From assembly GCA_947302535.1 (NCBI GenBank), contig CAMYVX010000010.1, forward strand, positions 1-34,362: a DNA stretch of 34,362 nt, in the 5' to 3' direction. Positions within the stretch are counted from its first letter, which is position 1, and each line of letters begins with the position of its first letter. A model generated the notes under the pieces. The model did not search any database and was not told where the DNA came from. It saw nothing but the letters and a program-made list of their open reading frames with translations. Source of the DNA: an uncultured Caryophanales bacterium. GTDB lineage: Bacteria; Bacillota_I; Bacilli_A; RFN20; CAG-826. This document shows positions 8,113 through 16,445 of the stretch, in pieces. The position numbers and the translations under genes were made by a program.

Positions 8113-9629
8113 ATAAAATCAAGCCAACTAATCTTTATAAAAAGATGAATGATGCGATTATTTATGAAACTAACGTTCGTGACTTCACAGAAGACAAAAA
8201 TACTAACGTCGTTCATAAAGGTAAATATGCAGGTATGATTGAAGAAGGCCGTAAGACGGTTGGTGGTAATCCTGCTGGTATTGATTATTTAAAATTCTTA
8301 GGTGTTACACATATTCAGTTAAATCCAATTATCGATTTTAATTCTTTAAAAGATGATGAGACTGATAAGAAATACAATTGGGGGTATGACCCAATTAGTT
8401 TCTTTGCTATCGAAGGTTCTTATTCTCTTAATCCACATGATCATATGTTGAGATTAAAAGAGTTCCGCTCTTTAGTTGATGCTTACCATTCTCATAACAT
8501 GAGAATTGTTATGGATGTCGTCTTTAATCATATCTATGAACATAGTTCTTCTGTTTTTGAAAAGATTGTTCCTAATTATTTCTTTAGAAGAAAACATAAT
8601 GGCGAAGTCTCTAATGGTTCTGGATGTGGCAATGATGTTGCTAGTGAAAGAAGAATGGCAAGAAGAATACTTGTTGATAGCATAAAGTATTTCATCGATG
8701 TTTTTGATGTTGATGGCTTTAGATTTGATTTAATGGGTTTATTAGATATTACAACCATGTTAGATATTGAAAATGAAGCCAAGAAACTGAAAAATGATTG
8801 CATTCTTTATGGAGAAGGATGGAACATGTATTGTCCATTACCTCACGAACAAAGAGCGTGCACTGATAATGCCTTTAAACTTAAAGGATATGGCTTCTTT
8901 AATGATATGTTTAGAGATGTAGTTAAAGGACCAACGTTTAAAGACCAAATTACAGTAAAAGGCTATATTAATGGTGACCTTAGTTATGTCCACGGATTTG
9001 ATTTTGTTTTCCATGGTTCGGTTACTCACCATTCTTATAATCCTCGCTATGCCTATGCACATCAATCAATCAACTACGTTGAATGTCACGATAATAACAC
9101 CTTATTTGATAAATTATTACAAAGTAACTCCTATGAAGATGAGGCTATTTTAAAGCGTAGAATCAAATTAGCTAATTCTTTAACAATGTATTCTCTTGGG
9201 GTTCCTTTCTTCCACATGGGACAAGAAATCGGATTAACTAAACACGGACTTGAAAACAGCTACAATGTGTTGAGAGTAAATAATATGGATTGGTCAGAAG
9301 TTGATAAGAATTTCGATATGGTCGTATTCTTTAAAGACTTGGTTACCAAAAGAAAGATTGTAACTGTTCTTCATCTTGATAATCCGCTTGATATTGAGAA
9401 TATTTTTGATGTCACTATTAGAGATGATAATTTGCTTATTATCCATACTGACAAGAAAGAATATCTCAACGGGGACAATGAAATGTATATTTTCATTAAT
9501 CCAACTCTTGATATTAAAACATATGATTTAAAAGATTATCACCGCGTTTTAACTGGATCTAATGAAACGGATTTACGTCTTTCTAACGCTATCATCAATC
9601 CATTAGAAGTAGACATCTTGTACAAATAG
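8109..9629 (+). CDS. pulA: Type I pullulanase, catalytic GH13 part
   Basis: A 506-residue GH13 catalytic domain that cuts alpha-1,6 branches in pullulan, glycogen or limit dextrins. The diagnostic type I pullulanase motif YNWGYDP is present. The three catalytic residues lie in GFRFDLMGLLD (nucleophile Asp), GEGWN (acid Glu) and YVECHDNNT (Asp). The first residues MNKIKPTNLYKKMNDAIIYETNVRDF continue directly from the end of the upstream ORF as in fused homologues. One extra A in the A4 run at 8104-8107 would merge the two ORFs into a single protein of about 708 residues, close to the usual length. Catalytic residues are intact, so the domain is probably active, by coupled translation, re-association or a sequencing artefact. 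Confidence 0.93.
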   Translation: MNKIKPTNLYKKMNDAIIYETNVRDFTEDKNTNVVHKGKYAGMIEEGRKTVGGNPAGIDYLKFLGVTHIQLNPIIDFNSLKDDETDKKYNWGYDPISFFAIEGSYSLNPHDHMLRLKEFRSLVDAYHSHNMRIVMDVVFNHIYEHSSSVFEKIVPNYFFRRKHNGEVSNGSGCGNDVASERRMARRILVDSIKYFIDVFDVDGFRFDLMGLLDITTMLDIENEAKKLKNDCILYGEGWNMYCPLPHEQRACTDNAFKLKGYGFFNDMFRDVVKGPTFKDQITVKGYINGDLSYVHGFDFVFHGSVTHHSYNPRYAYAHQSINYVECHDNNTLFDKLLQSNSYEDEAILKRRIKLANSLTMYSLGVPFFHMGQEIGLTKHGLENSYNVLRVNNMDWSEVDKNFDMVVFFKDLVTKRKIVTVLHLDNPLDIENIFDVTIRDDNLLIIHTDKKEYLNGDNEMYIFINPTLDIKTYDLKDYHRVLTGSNETDLRLSNAIINPLEVDILYK

Positions 9630-9638
9630 GAGATTTTT

Positions 9639-9902
9639 ATGATTAGTGATGTTGTGATAATAGGAACTTTAGAAGACAAAATTAATTCTAAGTATCGTTA
9701 CATTAAAGCTTATAGTAGCGATTCGATGAAAGAAGAAGAAATCCCTTTTATGATTCCTTTACTTTTTTGGACTAGGAGTAACAATAATATTATGCTCAAT
9801 AGACCTAACGGTTCGCTTGTAGCAATTAGAGGAAGAATTGAATCTAATGAAGAGATTGGACTTTATATTTTAGTAGAAACTATGAATAGTTTCGTTGGTT
9901 AA
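9639..9902 (+). CDS. Small SSB-like OB-fold protein
   Basis: An 87-residue protein with an AGGAG site 4 nt upstream of the ATG. The start SDVVIIGTLEDKI resembles the first strand of single-stranded DNA-binding proteins (V.L.G.L..D). The later NGSLVAIRGRIES resembles the SSB strand KGS.V.IEGRI, and PFMIPLLFW occupies the place of the W..V..FG strand. It lacks the long acidic SSB tail. The housekeeping SSB is normally longer and sits between rpsF and rpsR, so this is probably a second, minimal OB-fold protein, perhaps binding ssDNA or helping a primosome. Identity rests on this pattern only. Confidence 0.5.
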   Translation: MISDVVIIGTLEDKINSKYRYIKAYSSDSMKEEEIPFMIPLLFWTRSNNNIMLNRPNGSLVAIRGRIESNEEIGLYILVETMNSFVG

Positions 9903-9906
9903 AGAT

Positions 9907-10695
9907 ATGGGACATTATTTTAAACCTTTAGCGTTTGTTGGACCCGAGATTATTTATTCATATTTTGCTTGGATGAGAAAATATTCAAATCATCCTGAAA
10001 AATATCCTTTAGAGAAAAGATATAAAAAGCTTTCTTCTTTATTAAGAAAACTCAATAAATCTTTTAACGCTGTTTATCATATTGAAGGATTAGAAAACAT
10101 TCCTCAAGACGATGTATTTTGCTTAGTGAGTAATCATTATTCTAATTACGATCCTCTATCATTTTTATGCGTTTTAGATAAGCCCATGGCTTTTGTTAGT
10201 AAAAAAGAAGTGGAAAAATTCCCGTTTGTTGGAAGATGTTGTAAAGTCATTGATTGTTTATTTATGGACCGTAAAGATTTAAAACAATCTTTAAAAGTGA
10301 TGATGAAAGTCCAAGACGATTTAAAAGAAAAGAATAAAAGCTGGGCTATTTTTGCTGAAGGAACAAGAAATAAAGATACCATGGCGGCGACTAGAGAAAT
10401 GCATCCCGGCACTTTTAGACCTGCGGTAAAAAGTAGAACTATTATCGTTCCAGTGGCCATGTATGGGACTCACCGTTTATTAAAAAGAAAACCCGTATTT
10501 AAAAAATATCCAGTTTCTATTTCCTTTTTAAAGCCTATTTATCCAGAAGAATACGAGAAATGGTCGACTGAAGAATTATCTAGATATGTTCATGATATAA
10601 TTCAAAAGGAATTAACATATAAAATAAGACCATTTGATCATGAATTTATGCTTAAGCATAACAAAAAGAAATATCGCTTTAACGCGATTGTTTAA
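9907..10695 (+). CDS. plsC: PlsC-type 1-acylglycerol-3-phosphate O-acyltransferase
   Basis: A 262-residue member of the PlsC acyltransferase family, which adds the second acyl chain to make phosphatidic acid at the cytoplasmic membrane face. The catalytic H(x4)D motif is NHYSNYD, and the substrate-binding EGTR motif is FAEGTRNKD. The ORF track begins at a TTG overlapping the preceding gene (9895); the ATG at 9907, 5 nt after the previous stop, is the more likely start, although no clear Shine-Dalgarno is seen. Its TAA shares a TTAA with the stop of the convergent methyltransferase gene. Exact acceptor and acyl donor (acyl-ACP or acyl-phosphate route) cannot be told from sequence. Confidence 0.88.
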   Translation: MGHYFKPLAFVGPEIIYSYFAWMRKYSNHPEKYPLEKRYKKLSSLLRKLNKSFNAVYHIEGLENIPQDDVFCLVSNHYSNYDPLSFLCVLDKPMAFVSKKEVEKFPFVGRCCKVIDCLFMDRKDLKQSLKVMMKVQDDLKEKNKSWAIFAEGTRNKDTMAATREMHPGTFRPAVKSRTIIVPVAMYGTHRLLKRKPVFKKYPVSISFLKPIYPEEYEKWSTEELSRYVHDIIQKELTYKIRPFDHEFMLKHNKKKYRFNAIV

Positions 10696-11981
10696 TCAAG
10701 CTTCTTACGTAAATATTTAGGATAGCGGTTCTTGATGATTCTTTCATCAGACTTAGCAATATCAAGCGGGATACCTTCATAAGTCAAAAGAACGTATCCT
10801 TTTTTTGTTTTGATACTAAGTGATTCACCATTAATATAGTGTTTTGCATCATCGTAATTTAGATCAATCACATTATTGAATGTTGAGATAAAATGGGAAT
10901 AATGATGGTCAAAGGATATTTCTTCACCAAATAGCTCACCAACTTTGACGCCATAGCGAATAGAAGAAACGTCTTTGATATTCATTTTATGTGTAGCTAA
11001 GAATAAAGCTTTATCATAGTGATAATGATGGTGATACCCTCTAGAAGCATCTATTAGCTTTGACCACTTTTCATCCTTGTCGTCTTTATAAGTGGTAATT
11101 TTCTTATGTCCAGGCTTTTTAATTAAAGCAATATAATGGCCTTCTCCAGGAAATAGATATGGGAATAAATGGACGCCAATTCTATCTTTTGACTTATAAA
11201 AGAGTGGGTTATCTTGAATATCAATTAGTTCGGCATCGCTATTATTCAATAAGTAAGATACAACATCCTCATCTTCTTCTTTTGAAAAGGAACACGTTGA
11301 ATAGCAAAGAATTCCACCTTCTTTTAAATACGAATAAGCATTAATGATTAGTTTCTTTTGTTCATCTTGAAACTTGAGAACTTTATTGATTGACCAATCA
11401 TTTTTGACAGCCTCATTCTTGCGAAACATTCCACTTCCAGAACACGGGGCATCCAAAATGACTTTATCGAATTTTCCTTTAAAAACTTGGTAAAAGCTGG
11501 CTAAATCTCTTGAAATTATAGAGATATTACCTATTCCTAAACGTTCAACATTATCTCTAATTGCACTTGCTCTTTTGATTGAAATATCGTTAGAAACAAT
11601 AAGTCCTTTGTTATTCATAAGGAAGGAAGTTTGAACACTTTTGCCTCCTGGGGCCGCACACATATCTAGAACAAGATCATCTTCTTTCGCCCCTAGAAGA
11701 AAAGCAGGAACACTCGCAGAAGGTTCTTGTAAATAAAAGCAGCCTAATTCATGGTAAATTGACTTACCTAAAGGATACTCATTCTTATCAAAAATATATG
11801 CATTTTTAACTATTGGATGTGGGGTAACATGAGGAAAGAGAGTTACGAATCTTTCGTTACTCATTTTTCTTGTGTTTAAAAGCACACAGTGAAGGCTATC
11901 ATCGCTTAATGATGTGAGAAGCTTGTCGACCTCTTCTTTTGACAAATATGACATTAGATGTTCTTTAAATAATTCATCCAT
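10692..11981 (-). CDS. RsmF/NSUN-type rRNA cytosine-C5 methyltransferase
   Basis: A 429-residue SAM-dependent m5C RNA methyltransferase. An N-terminal region (about 1-95) precedes the Rossmann domain with the SAM site LDMCAAPGGKS. The two catalytic-cysteine motifs follow: DAPCSGSGMF, and CYSTCSFSKEEDE. The C-terminal 140 residues fit the RNA-binding extension of RsmF/YebU-like enzymes, so 16S rRNA is the probable target. The ORF track starts at a TTG (12005); the ATG at 11981 is preferred because a TAAAAT box lies 7 nt before it and no Shine-Dalgarno is present, suggesting a leaderless message. It converges on plsC, with stops overlapping by 3 nt. Confidence 0.9.
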   Translation of the reverse strand: MDELFKEHLMSYLSKEEVDKLLTSLSDDSLHCVLLNTRKMSNERFVTLFPHVTPHPIVKNAYIFDKNEYPLGKSIYHELGCFYLQEPSASVPAFLLGAKEDDLVLDMCAAPGGKSVQTSFLMNNKGLIVSNDISIKRASAIRDNVERLGIGNISIISRDLASFYQVFKGKFDKVILDAPCSGSGMFRKNEAVKNDWSINKVLKFQDEQKKLIINAYSYLKEGGILCYSTCSFSKEEDEDVVSYLLNNSDAELIDIQDNPLFYKSKDRIGVHLFPYLFPGEGHYIALIKKPGHKKITTYKDDKDEKWSKLIDASRGYHHHYHYDKALFLATHKMNIKDVSSIRYGVKVGELFGEEISFDHHYSHFISTFNNVIDLNYDDAKHYINGESLSIKTKKGYVLLTYEGIPLDIAKSDERIIKNRYPKYLRKKLD

Positions 11982-11988
11982 ATGAGCA

Positions 11989-11994
11989 ATTTTA
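11989..11994 (-). promoter_or_regulatory. -10 box of the RsmF-like gene (leaderless arrangement)
   Basis: On the minus strand TAAAAT is separated from the ATG at 11981 by 7 nt and is preceded directly by TG. The expected transcription start coincides with the start codon. Confidence 0.4.
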
Positions 11995-12032
11995 CAACAA
12001 AGCAAAATATATTTAATAATAAAAATTAAATA

Positions 12033-12041
12033 TGATAAAAT
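12033..12041 (+). promoter_or_regulatory. Extended -10 promoter of the phosphorylase operon
   Basis: TGATAAAAT matches an extended -10 element with one mismatch. The predicted start is near 12048. AAGGAG at 12055-12060 gives an ordinary Shine-Dalgarno for the ATG at 12072. Confidence 0.5.
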
Positions 12042-12071
12042 GATTTTGAAGTTTTAAGGAGATTTATAACT

Positions 12072-13379
12072 ATGAGAATGGTTGATTTAATTGTTAAAAA
12101 AAGAGATGGCAATGAATTAAGCGATGAAGAAATTCGTTTCTGGATTGATGGCTATGTTAAAGGAGAAATTCCTGATTATCAATCAAGTGCGATGCAAATG
12201 GCCATCGTCTTTAGAGGGATGAACAAACGTGAGGTTTCTACTCTCACTGATTGTATGGAACACTCTGGCGAAGTATTAGATTTATCATCTATCAAAGGAT
12301 GGAAAGTTGATAAACATAGTACTGGCGGTGTTGGTGATAAAACTAGTTTAGTTTTAGGACCTATGGTTGCTGCTTGTGGCGGTGTTGTTGCTAAATTAAG
12401 TGGACGTGGTTTAGGCCACACTGGTGGAACTTTAGATAAATTAGAATCAATCCCTGGATTGAGTATCGCTATTGAAGGACAAAGATTTATTGATCAAGTC
12501 AACTCTATCGGTATCGCTATTGCAGGACAAACTAAATCACTCGTTCCCGCGGACAAGAAGATGTACGCTCTTAGAGACGTTACTGGCACAGTGGAATCTA
12601 TTCCTTTAATCGCGGCTAGTGTTATGTCTAAGAAATTGGCATCTGGTTCAGATGGAATTCTCCTTGATGTTACTGTTGGTGAAGGCGCATTCATGAAAAA
12701 TATGGATGATGCTCGTGAATTAGCTACAATCATGGTCGAAATCGGTAATAGATTAGGCCGTGATACAAGGGCTGTGCTTTCAAGCATGAGTGAACCTTTA
12801 GGTTTTGCTGTTGGTAATGCTTTAGAAGTTAAAGAAGCCATTGCTTCGTTACAAGGACATGGTCCAAAGGACTTAATGGAACTTTGTTATAGTGCTGGTT
12901 CGATTATGCTTGTTCAAGCTAAACAAGCCAAAACATATGAAGAAGGTAGAAAAATGCTTAAAGAAGTAATTGGTAATGGAAAAGCATTTGAAAAATTTGT
13001 GCAAATGGTTGAAAAACAAGGTGGCGATGTTGAATATATCCTACATCCTGAAAAATTCGAAGTTAGTAAAAATGTTATCGAAATCTTTGCCGAAAAGGAT
13101 GGCTATGTGCAATCCATTAATGCTTTAGAAATTGGTGAATCTTCTATGAGACTTGGTGGTGGACGTGCGACGCTTGACGATGTTATCGATATGTCCGCTG
13201 GTATTGTCTTATCTAAGAAGATTGGTTATAAAGTGAAAAAAGGCGATAAACTCGCTACTGTTTATACAAATAAGAAGGAAAGCGAATACAAACCTGTCGT
13301 CGAAGATATCAAACGTGCATTTGTTATTGTTGATTACTTCATCGAGGAAGAACCTGTAATTAAAGAAGTGATTGGATAA
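12072..13379 (+). CDS. pdp: Pyrimidine-nucleoside (thymidine) phosphorylase
   Basis: A 435-residue enzyme that splits pyrimidine nucleosides with phosphate to base and (deoxy)ribose 1-phosphate in salvage. The phosphate and substrate site motifs KHSTGGVGDKTS and SGRGLGHTGGTLDK are intact, and the C-terminal barrel-sandwich domain (about 345-435) is complete. Length is normal for Pdp/DeoA. Firmicute enzymes usually accept both uridine and thymidine, so pdp is preferred over deoA. It has its own extended -10 promoter and AAGGAG site. Its TAA overlaps the rarA start by one base (TAATG), so it heads a coupled run with rarA, dtd and mnmA. Confidence 0.94.
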   Translation: MRMVDLIVKKRDGNELSDEEIRFWIDGYVKGEIPDYQSSAMQMAIVFRGMNKREVSTLTDCMEHSGEVLDLSSIKGWKVDKHSTGGVGDKTSLVLGPMVAACGGVVAKLSGRGLGHTGGTLDKLESIPGLSIAIEGQRFIDQVNSIGIAIAGQTKSLVPADKKMYALRDVTGTVESIPLIAASVMSKKLASGSDGILLDVTVGEGAFMKNMDDARELATIMVEIGNRLGRDTRAVLSSMSEPLGFAVGNALEVKEAIASLQGHGPKDLMELCYSAGSIMLVQAKQAKTYEEGRKMLKEVIGNGKAFEKFVQMVEKQGGDVEYILHPEKFEVSKNVIEIFAEKDGYVQSINALEIGESSMRLGGGRATLDDVIDMSAGIVLSKKIGYKVKKGDKLATVYTNKKESEYKPVVEDIKRAFVIVDYFIEEEPVIKEVIG

Positions 13380-14620
13380 TGTCTAAAGAAAAGCCATTAG
13401 CGGATTTATTACGTCCGGAGACTTTAGAAGAAATGGTAGGGCAATCCCACCTTTTAGACAAGTCTTCCTTGTTTAGGAAGGTTATTGAAAATAAACACGT
13501 CCCTAATATGATCTTTTATGGTCCTCCAGGAATCGGCAAGACTACTGTTGCTAATATTATTGCGAAGAACGCTGATATGGCTTTATACCAATTAAATGGT
13601 ACGACTGCTTCTACTGAAAACATTAAAGAAGTCATTGCGGATATCCATAGTGTTTTTAATAACAATGGCATCTTGCTTTATCTTGATGAAATTCAATATC
13701 TTAACAAGAAGCAACAACAATCACTTTTAGAATTTGTCGAAAAAGGTGATATTACGCTTATTGCTTCTACAACGGAAAATCCATATTTTTATATCTATCC
13801 AGCTCTATTATCACGTTGCTTAGTTTTTGAATTTAAAGCTATTAGTATTGATGAGATAGAAAAAGGGCTAAATCGAGCTATTTCAAAACTTGGTTTAGAG
13901 GTTGAAAAAGAAGCGCTTACTAAATTAGCTATGTCCGCGAACGGTGATATGCGAAAAGCAATGAATTGCCTGGAATTTCTTGCTAATTCGCTGGGAAAAA
14001 AGAAAAAAATCACTTTACAGATGGTTGATAGTTTCATTGATAAAGCACATATCTCGTATGATAGAAGTGAGGATAAACATTTTGATAATTTATCAGCCTT
14101 CATGAAGTCATTAAGAGGAAGTGATCCTGATGCAGCGATATTCTATTTAGGGAAGCTGCTTGAAACTGGTGATATTGTCGCGGCTTCAAGAAGATTACTT
14201 TGTTCAGTTAATGAGGATGTTGGGCTTGCTTACCCATCATTAATTCCTATCGTAAAATCTTGTTTTGATTCTGCTCTTCAACTTGGTATGCCTGAAGCCA
14301 GGCTTCCTTTAGCTAATGCCACTATATTAATCGCTACCGCTCCTAAGAGTAATTCGGCTTATCTAGCTATAGATGGAGCTTTAGCGGATATTCATAAAGG
14401 CTTAGGTACTAATGTTCCTCGTAATCTACAAAATACGCATTTTGATGGAGCAGACCAAAAGGATAAAGGGCAACATTATTTATATCCACACGATTATCCA
14501 AACCATTATGTAAAACAACAATATTTGCCTGATGATATTAAAAATCATAAATATTATATTTATGGAGATAATAAATTTGAGAATGCTTTAAAAGACTATT
14601 GGGAGAAGATTAAAAAATGA
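13379..14620 (+). CDS. rarA: Replication-associated recombination protein RarA (MgsA), AAA+ ATPase
   Basis: A 413-residue AAA+ protein of the RarA/Mgs1/WRNIP1 family, which acts at stalled replication forks and interacts with SSB. Visible motifs: Walker A GPPGIGKTT, Walker B LYLDEIQ, sensor 1 STTENP and the arginine-finger segment LLSRC. The C-terminal MgsA tetramerisation domain holds residues such as SNSAYLAIDGALADI and ends in the typical HYLYPHDYPNHYV motif. Start and stop both overlap the neighbours (TAATG and ATGA), so translation is coupled. Linkage with dtd resembles Bacillus yrvN/yrvI. Confidence 0.96.
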   Translation: MSKEKPLADLLRPETLEEMVGQSHLLDKSSLFRKVIENKHVPNMIFYGPPGIGKTTVANIIAKNADMALYQLNGTTASTENIKEVIADIHSVFNNNGILLYLDEIQYLNKKQQQSLLEFVEKGDITLIASTTENPYFYIYPALLSRCLVFEFKAISIDEIEKGLNRAISKLGLEVEKEALTKLAMSANGDMRKAMNCLEFLANSLGKKKKITLQMVDSFIDKAHISYDRSEDKHFDNLSAFMKSLRGSDPDAAIFYLGKLLETGDIVAASRRLLCSVNEDVGLAYPSLIPIVKSCFDSALQLGMPEARLPLANATILIATAPKSNSAYLAIDGALADIHKGLGTNVPRNLQNTHFDGADQKDKGQHYLYPHDYPNHYVKQQYLPDDIKNHKYYIYGDNKFENALKDYWEKIKK

Positions 14621-15066
14621 GAGTAGTTCTAACAACAGTTAATGAAGCAAGTGTTACAATTTCTAATAAAATGGTTGCCCATATCAAACGTGGTTTCCTT
14701 TTACTTGTCGGCTTTACCGAAGGAGATAATAAAGAAATAATTGAAAAGATGGTTTCTAAATTATTGTCTTTAAGAGTGTTTCCTGATGAAAACGGACAGA
14801 TCAATATTTCATTAGATGAAGTTAAAGGTGAAATCCTTTCTGTTAGCCAATTTACTTTATATGCCGACACCAAAAAAGGAAGAAGGCCATCCTTTGTTAA
14901 TGCTTTAAGACCAAGTGAATCAGAACCACTTTATGACTATTTCAATAAAGTGCTAAAAGATAGTGGGTTTAAGGTTGAAACAGGAGTTTTTGGAGCCGAT
15001 ATGAAAGTTATGTCTATTAATGACGGACCATTTACCCTACTACTTGATAGCAAGGAGATGTTTTAA
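14617..15066 (+). CDS. dtd: D-aminoacyl-tRNA deacylase
   Basis: A 149-residue homodimeric enzyme that removes D-amino acids (and glycine from mischarged tRNA-Ala) from tRNA. Both active-site motifs are present: SQFTLYAD and the Gly-cisPro motif NDGPFT. Length is normal. It overlaps rarA by 4 nt (ATGA) and mnmA by 1 nt (TAATG). Its place two genes before alaS is fitting, because Dtd proofreads Gly-tRNA-Ala made by AlaRS, but this order also occurs by general Firmicute synteny. Confidence 0.97.
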   Translation: MRVVLTTVNEASVTISNKMVAHIKRGFLLLVGFTEGDNKEIIEKMVSKLLSLRVFPDENGQINISLDEVKGEILSVSQFTLYADTKKGRRPSFVNALRPSESEPLYDYFNKVLKDSGFKVETGVFGADMKVMSINDGPFTLLLDSKEMF

Positions 15067-16184
15067 TGAAAGTTTTAATTGGCTTATCAGGTGGTGTAGA
15101 TTCCGCGGTTGCAGCCTATCTATTATTAAAAGAAGGGCATGATGTCGCTGGATGTTTTATGCGTAACTGGGATGCCTTGGCTAATGGGGACTATTTAGGT
15201 AACCCCACAATAAATAATTCTCAATGTCCGCAAGAAAGCGATTATGATGACGCTGTTGCGGTCGCTAAAGTTCTCGGAATTGAATTACTCAGAGTGGATT
15301 ATATCAAAGAATATTGGGATAATGTCTTCTCTTATTTAATAAGAGAGTATGAATGCGGAAGAACCCCAAATCCTGATATTTTCTGTAACAAATACATTAA
15401 ATTTGGTCCTTTTATTGATTTTGCTAAAGCACATGGTTTTGATGCTATTGCTATGGGGCATTACGCGAAAAGAATGGACGAGAATGGTAAAACTTATTTG
15501 CTAAAGAGTTTTGATAAGAACAAAGACCAAACTTATTTCTTATCGCAAATATCTCAAGATCAAGTTTCTTTTTGCTTATTTCCTTTAGGAGATATAAATA
15601 AACAGGATGTTAGAAAAATAGCTCATGAATTAAACCTTGCCTCTGTTATGGATAAAAAAGATAGCACTGGTATATGTTTTATCGGAGAAAGAAATTTCAA
15701 AGAATTCCTTAAGAATTATATTCCGGCCCAAAGAGGGGAAATTGTTGATATTGAAACGGACCGTGTTATCGGTCATCATGAAGGAGCTATGTATTACACA
15801 ATAGGCCAAAGAAAAGGTCTTGGCATCGGTGGCATCACTGGAGAAGTTGCCAAGGGTTGGTTTGTTGTTAAAAAAGATGTCAAAAAGAACATTGTTTATG
15901 TTGCTAGTGGAAATGAGAATAAATATCTTCTTTCTAAAGGATGCACAGTTACTAATTTAAATTGGATAAGTGGAACGCCAATCGAAGGCAAACATGTGAA
16001 CGCTAAGTTCCGCTACCGCCAAGAAGATAAAGGCGTAACAATTCATTTTGTCGGTAAAGATAAAATACGTTTAGATTTTGATAATGATTATTCTTCTATC
16101 ACTCCTGGACAAGCCGCTGTTTTATATGATGGTGAAGTATGTTTAGGTGGTGGTTTAATTGATGAAGTTTTTACATATTTTTAA
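15066..16184 (+). CDS. mnmA: tRNA-specific 2-thiouridylase MnmA
   Basis: A 372-residue enzyme that puts sulfur on U34 of Lys, Glu and Gln tRNAs. The PP-loop SGGVDS lies at the N-terminus (residues 8-13), and the two catalytic cysteines lie in NPDIFCNKYIKF and STGICFIGERNF. A slightly longer loop after MRNWD contains a further Cys (SQCPQ). The C-terminal beta-barrel (about 280-372) is complete. It needs a cysteine desulfurase as sulfur source, and none is encoded in this window, unlike many Firmicutes where a desulfurase gene sits beside mnmA. Its start overlaps dtd by one base. No terminator follows; the alaS leader begins about 40 nt downstream. Confidence 0.97.
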   Translation: MKVLIGLSGGVDSAVAAYLLLKEGHDVAGCFMRNWDALANGDYLGNPTINNSQCPQESDYDDAVAVAKVLGIELLRVDYIKEYWDNVFSYLIREYECGRTPNPDIFCNKYIKFGPFIDFAKAHGFDAIAMGHYAKRMDENGKTYLLKSFDKNKDQTYFLSQISQDQVSFCLFPLGDINKQDVRKIAHELNLASVMDKKDSTGICFIGERNFKEFLKNYIPAQRGEIVDIETDRVIGHHEGAMYYTIGQRKGLGIGGITGEVAKGWFVVKKDVKKNIVYVASGNENKYLLSKGCTVTNLNWISGTPIEGKHVNAKFRYRQEDKGVTIHFVGKDKIRLDFDNDYSSITPGQAAVLYDGEVCLGGGLIDEVFTYF

Positions 16185-16204
16185 AACATTGTAGTTTTAA
16201 TGTA

Positions 16205-16210
16205 TATAAT
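16205..16210 (+). promoter_or_regulatory. -10 box of the alaS T-box transcript
   Basis: A consensus TATAAT lies 21 nt after the mnmA stop, with TG two bases further upstream than in a standard extended -10. Transcription would begin near 16217, just before the T-box Stem I. The -35 region is weak. Confidence 0.5.
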
Positions 16211-16225
16211 GTGTTAAATTAATAA

Positions 16226-16426
16226 ACGCAAGAAGCCAAATCTATTTGATGTAACTTAGCGAGTGTCGGTTGGTGCAAAGGACATTTACTAGAATAGATA
16301 AGCCACTTCCCAAGACGTAGGTAATGCTACCGTTAGACTCACGATAGAGTTGAATTAAGAGCGTATCCAAAGGATACGAAGTAGGATGGTAACGCGGTGA
16401 AAATCGTTCCTATATGGGACGTTTTT
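16226..16426 (+). promoter_or_regulatory. T-box riboswitch upstream of alaS
   Basis: A tRNA-Ala sensing leader. Stem I is closed by GAAG/CTTC and ATCTATT/AATAGAT, has an upper helix AGTGTC/GACATT and a GGTTGGTG distal loop. Its specifier loop shows GCC (16302-16304), an alanine codon followed by A. Further hairpins follow (GTAG/CTAC, ACTC/GAGT, CGTATCC/GGATACG). The T-box core TGGTAACGCGG carries TGGT, complementary to an ACCA tRNA end. The antiterminator pairs TAGG-(ATGGT)-AACG with CGTTCCTA. The competing terminator pairs CGTTCC with GGGACG (16405-16421), followed by five T. Uncharged tRNA-Ala should therefore raise alaS expression. Confidence 0.93.
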
Positions 16427-16445
16427 ATATTATGGAGACAAAATT

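Noticed and set aside
10146-10460. 104-residue minus-strand ORF
   Set aside because: Shadow of plsC, which has all family motifs.
12048-12071. Shared AGTTTTAAGGAGAT before the phosphorylase and ligase genes as a common regulatory motif
   Set aside because: The shared part is mostly the Shine-Dalgarno AAGGAG with AT-rich flanks, so chance similarity is sufficient.
12494-12841. 115-residue minus-strand ORF
   Set aside because: Shadow of the phosphorylase gene, with low-complexity Ser/Thr-rich translation.
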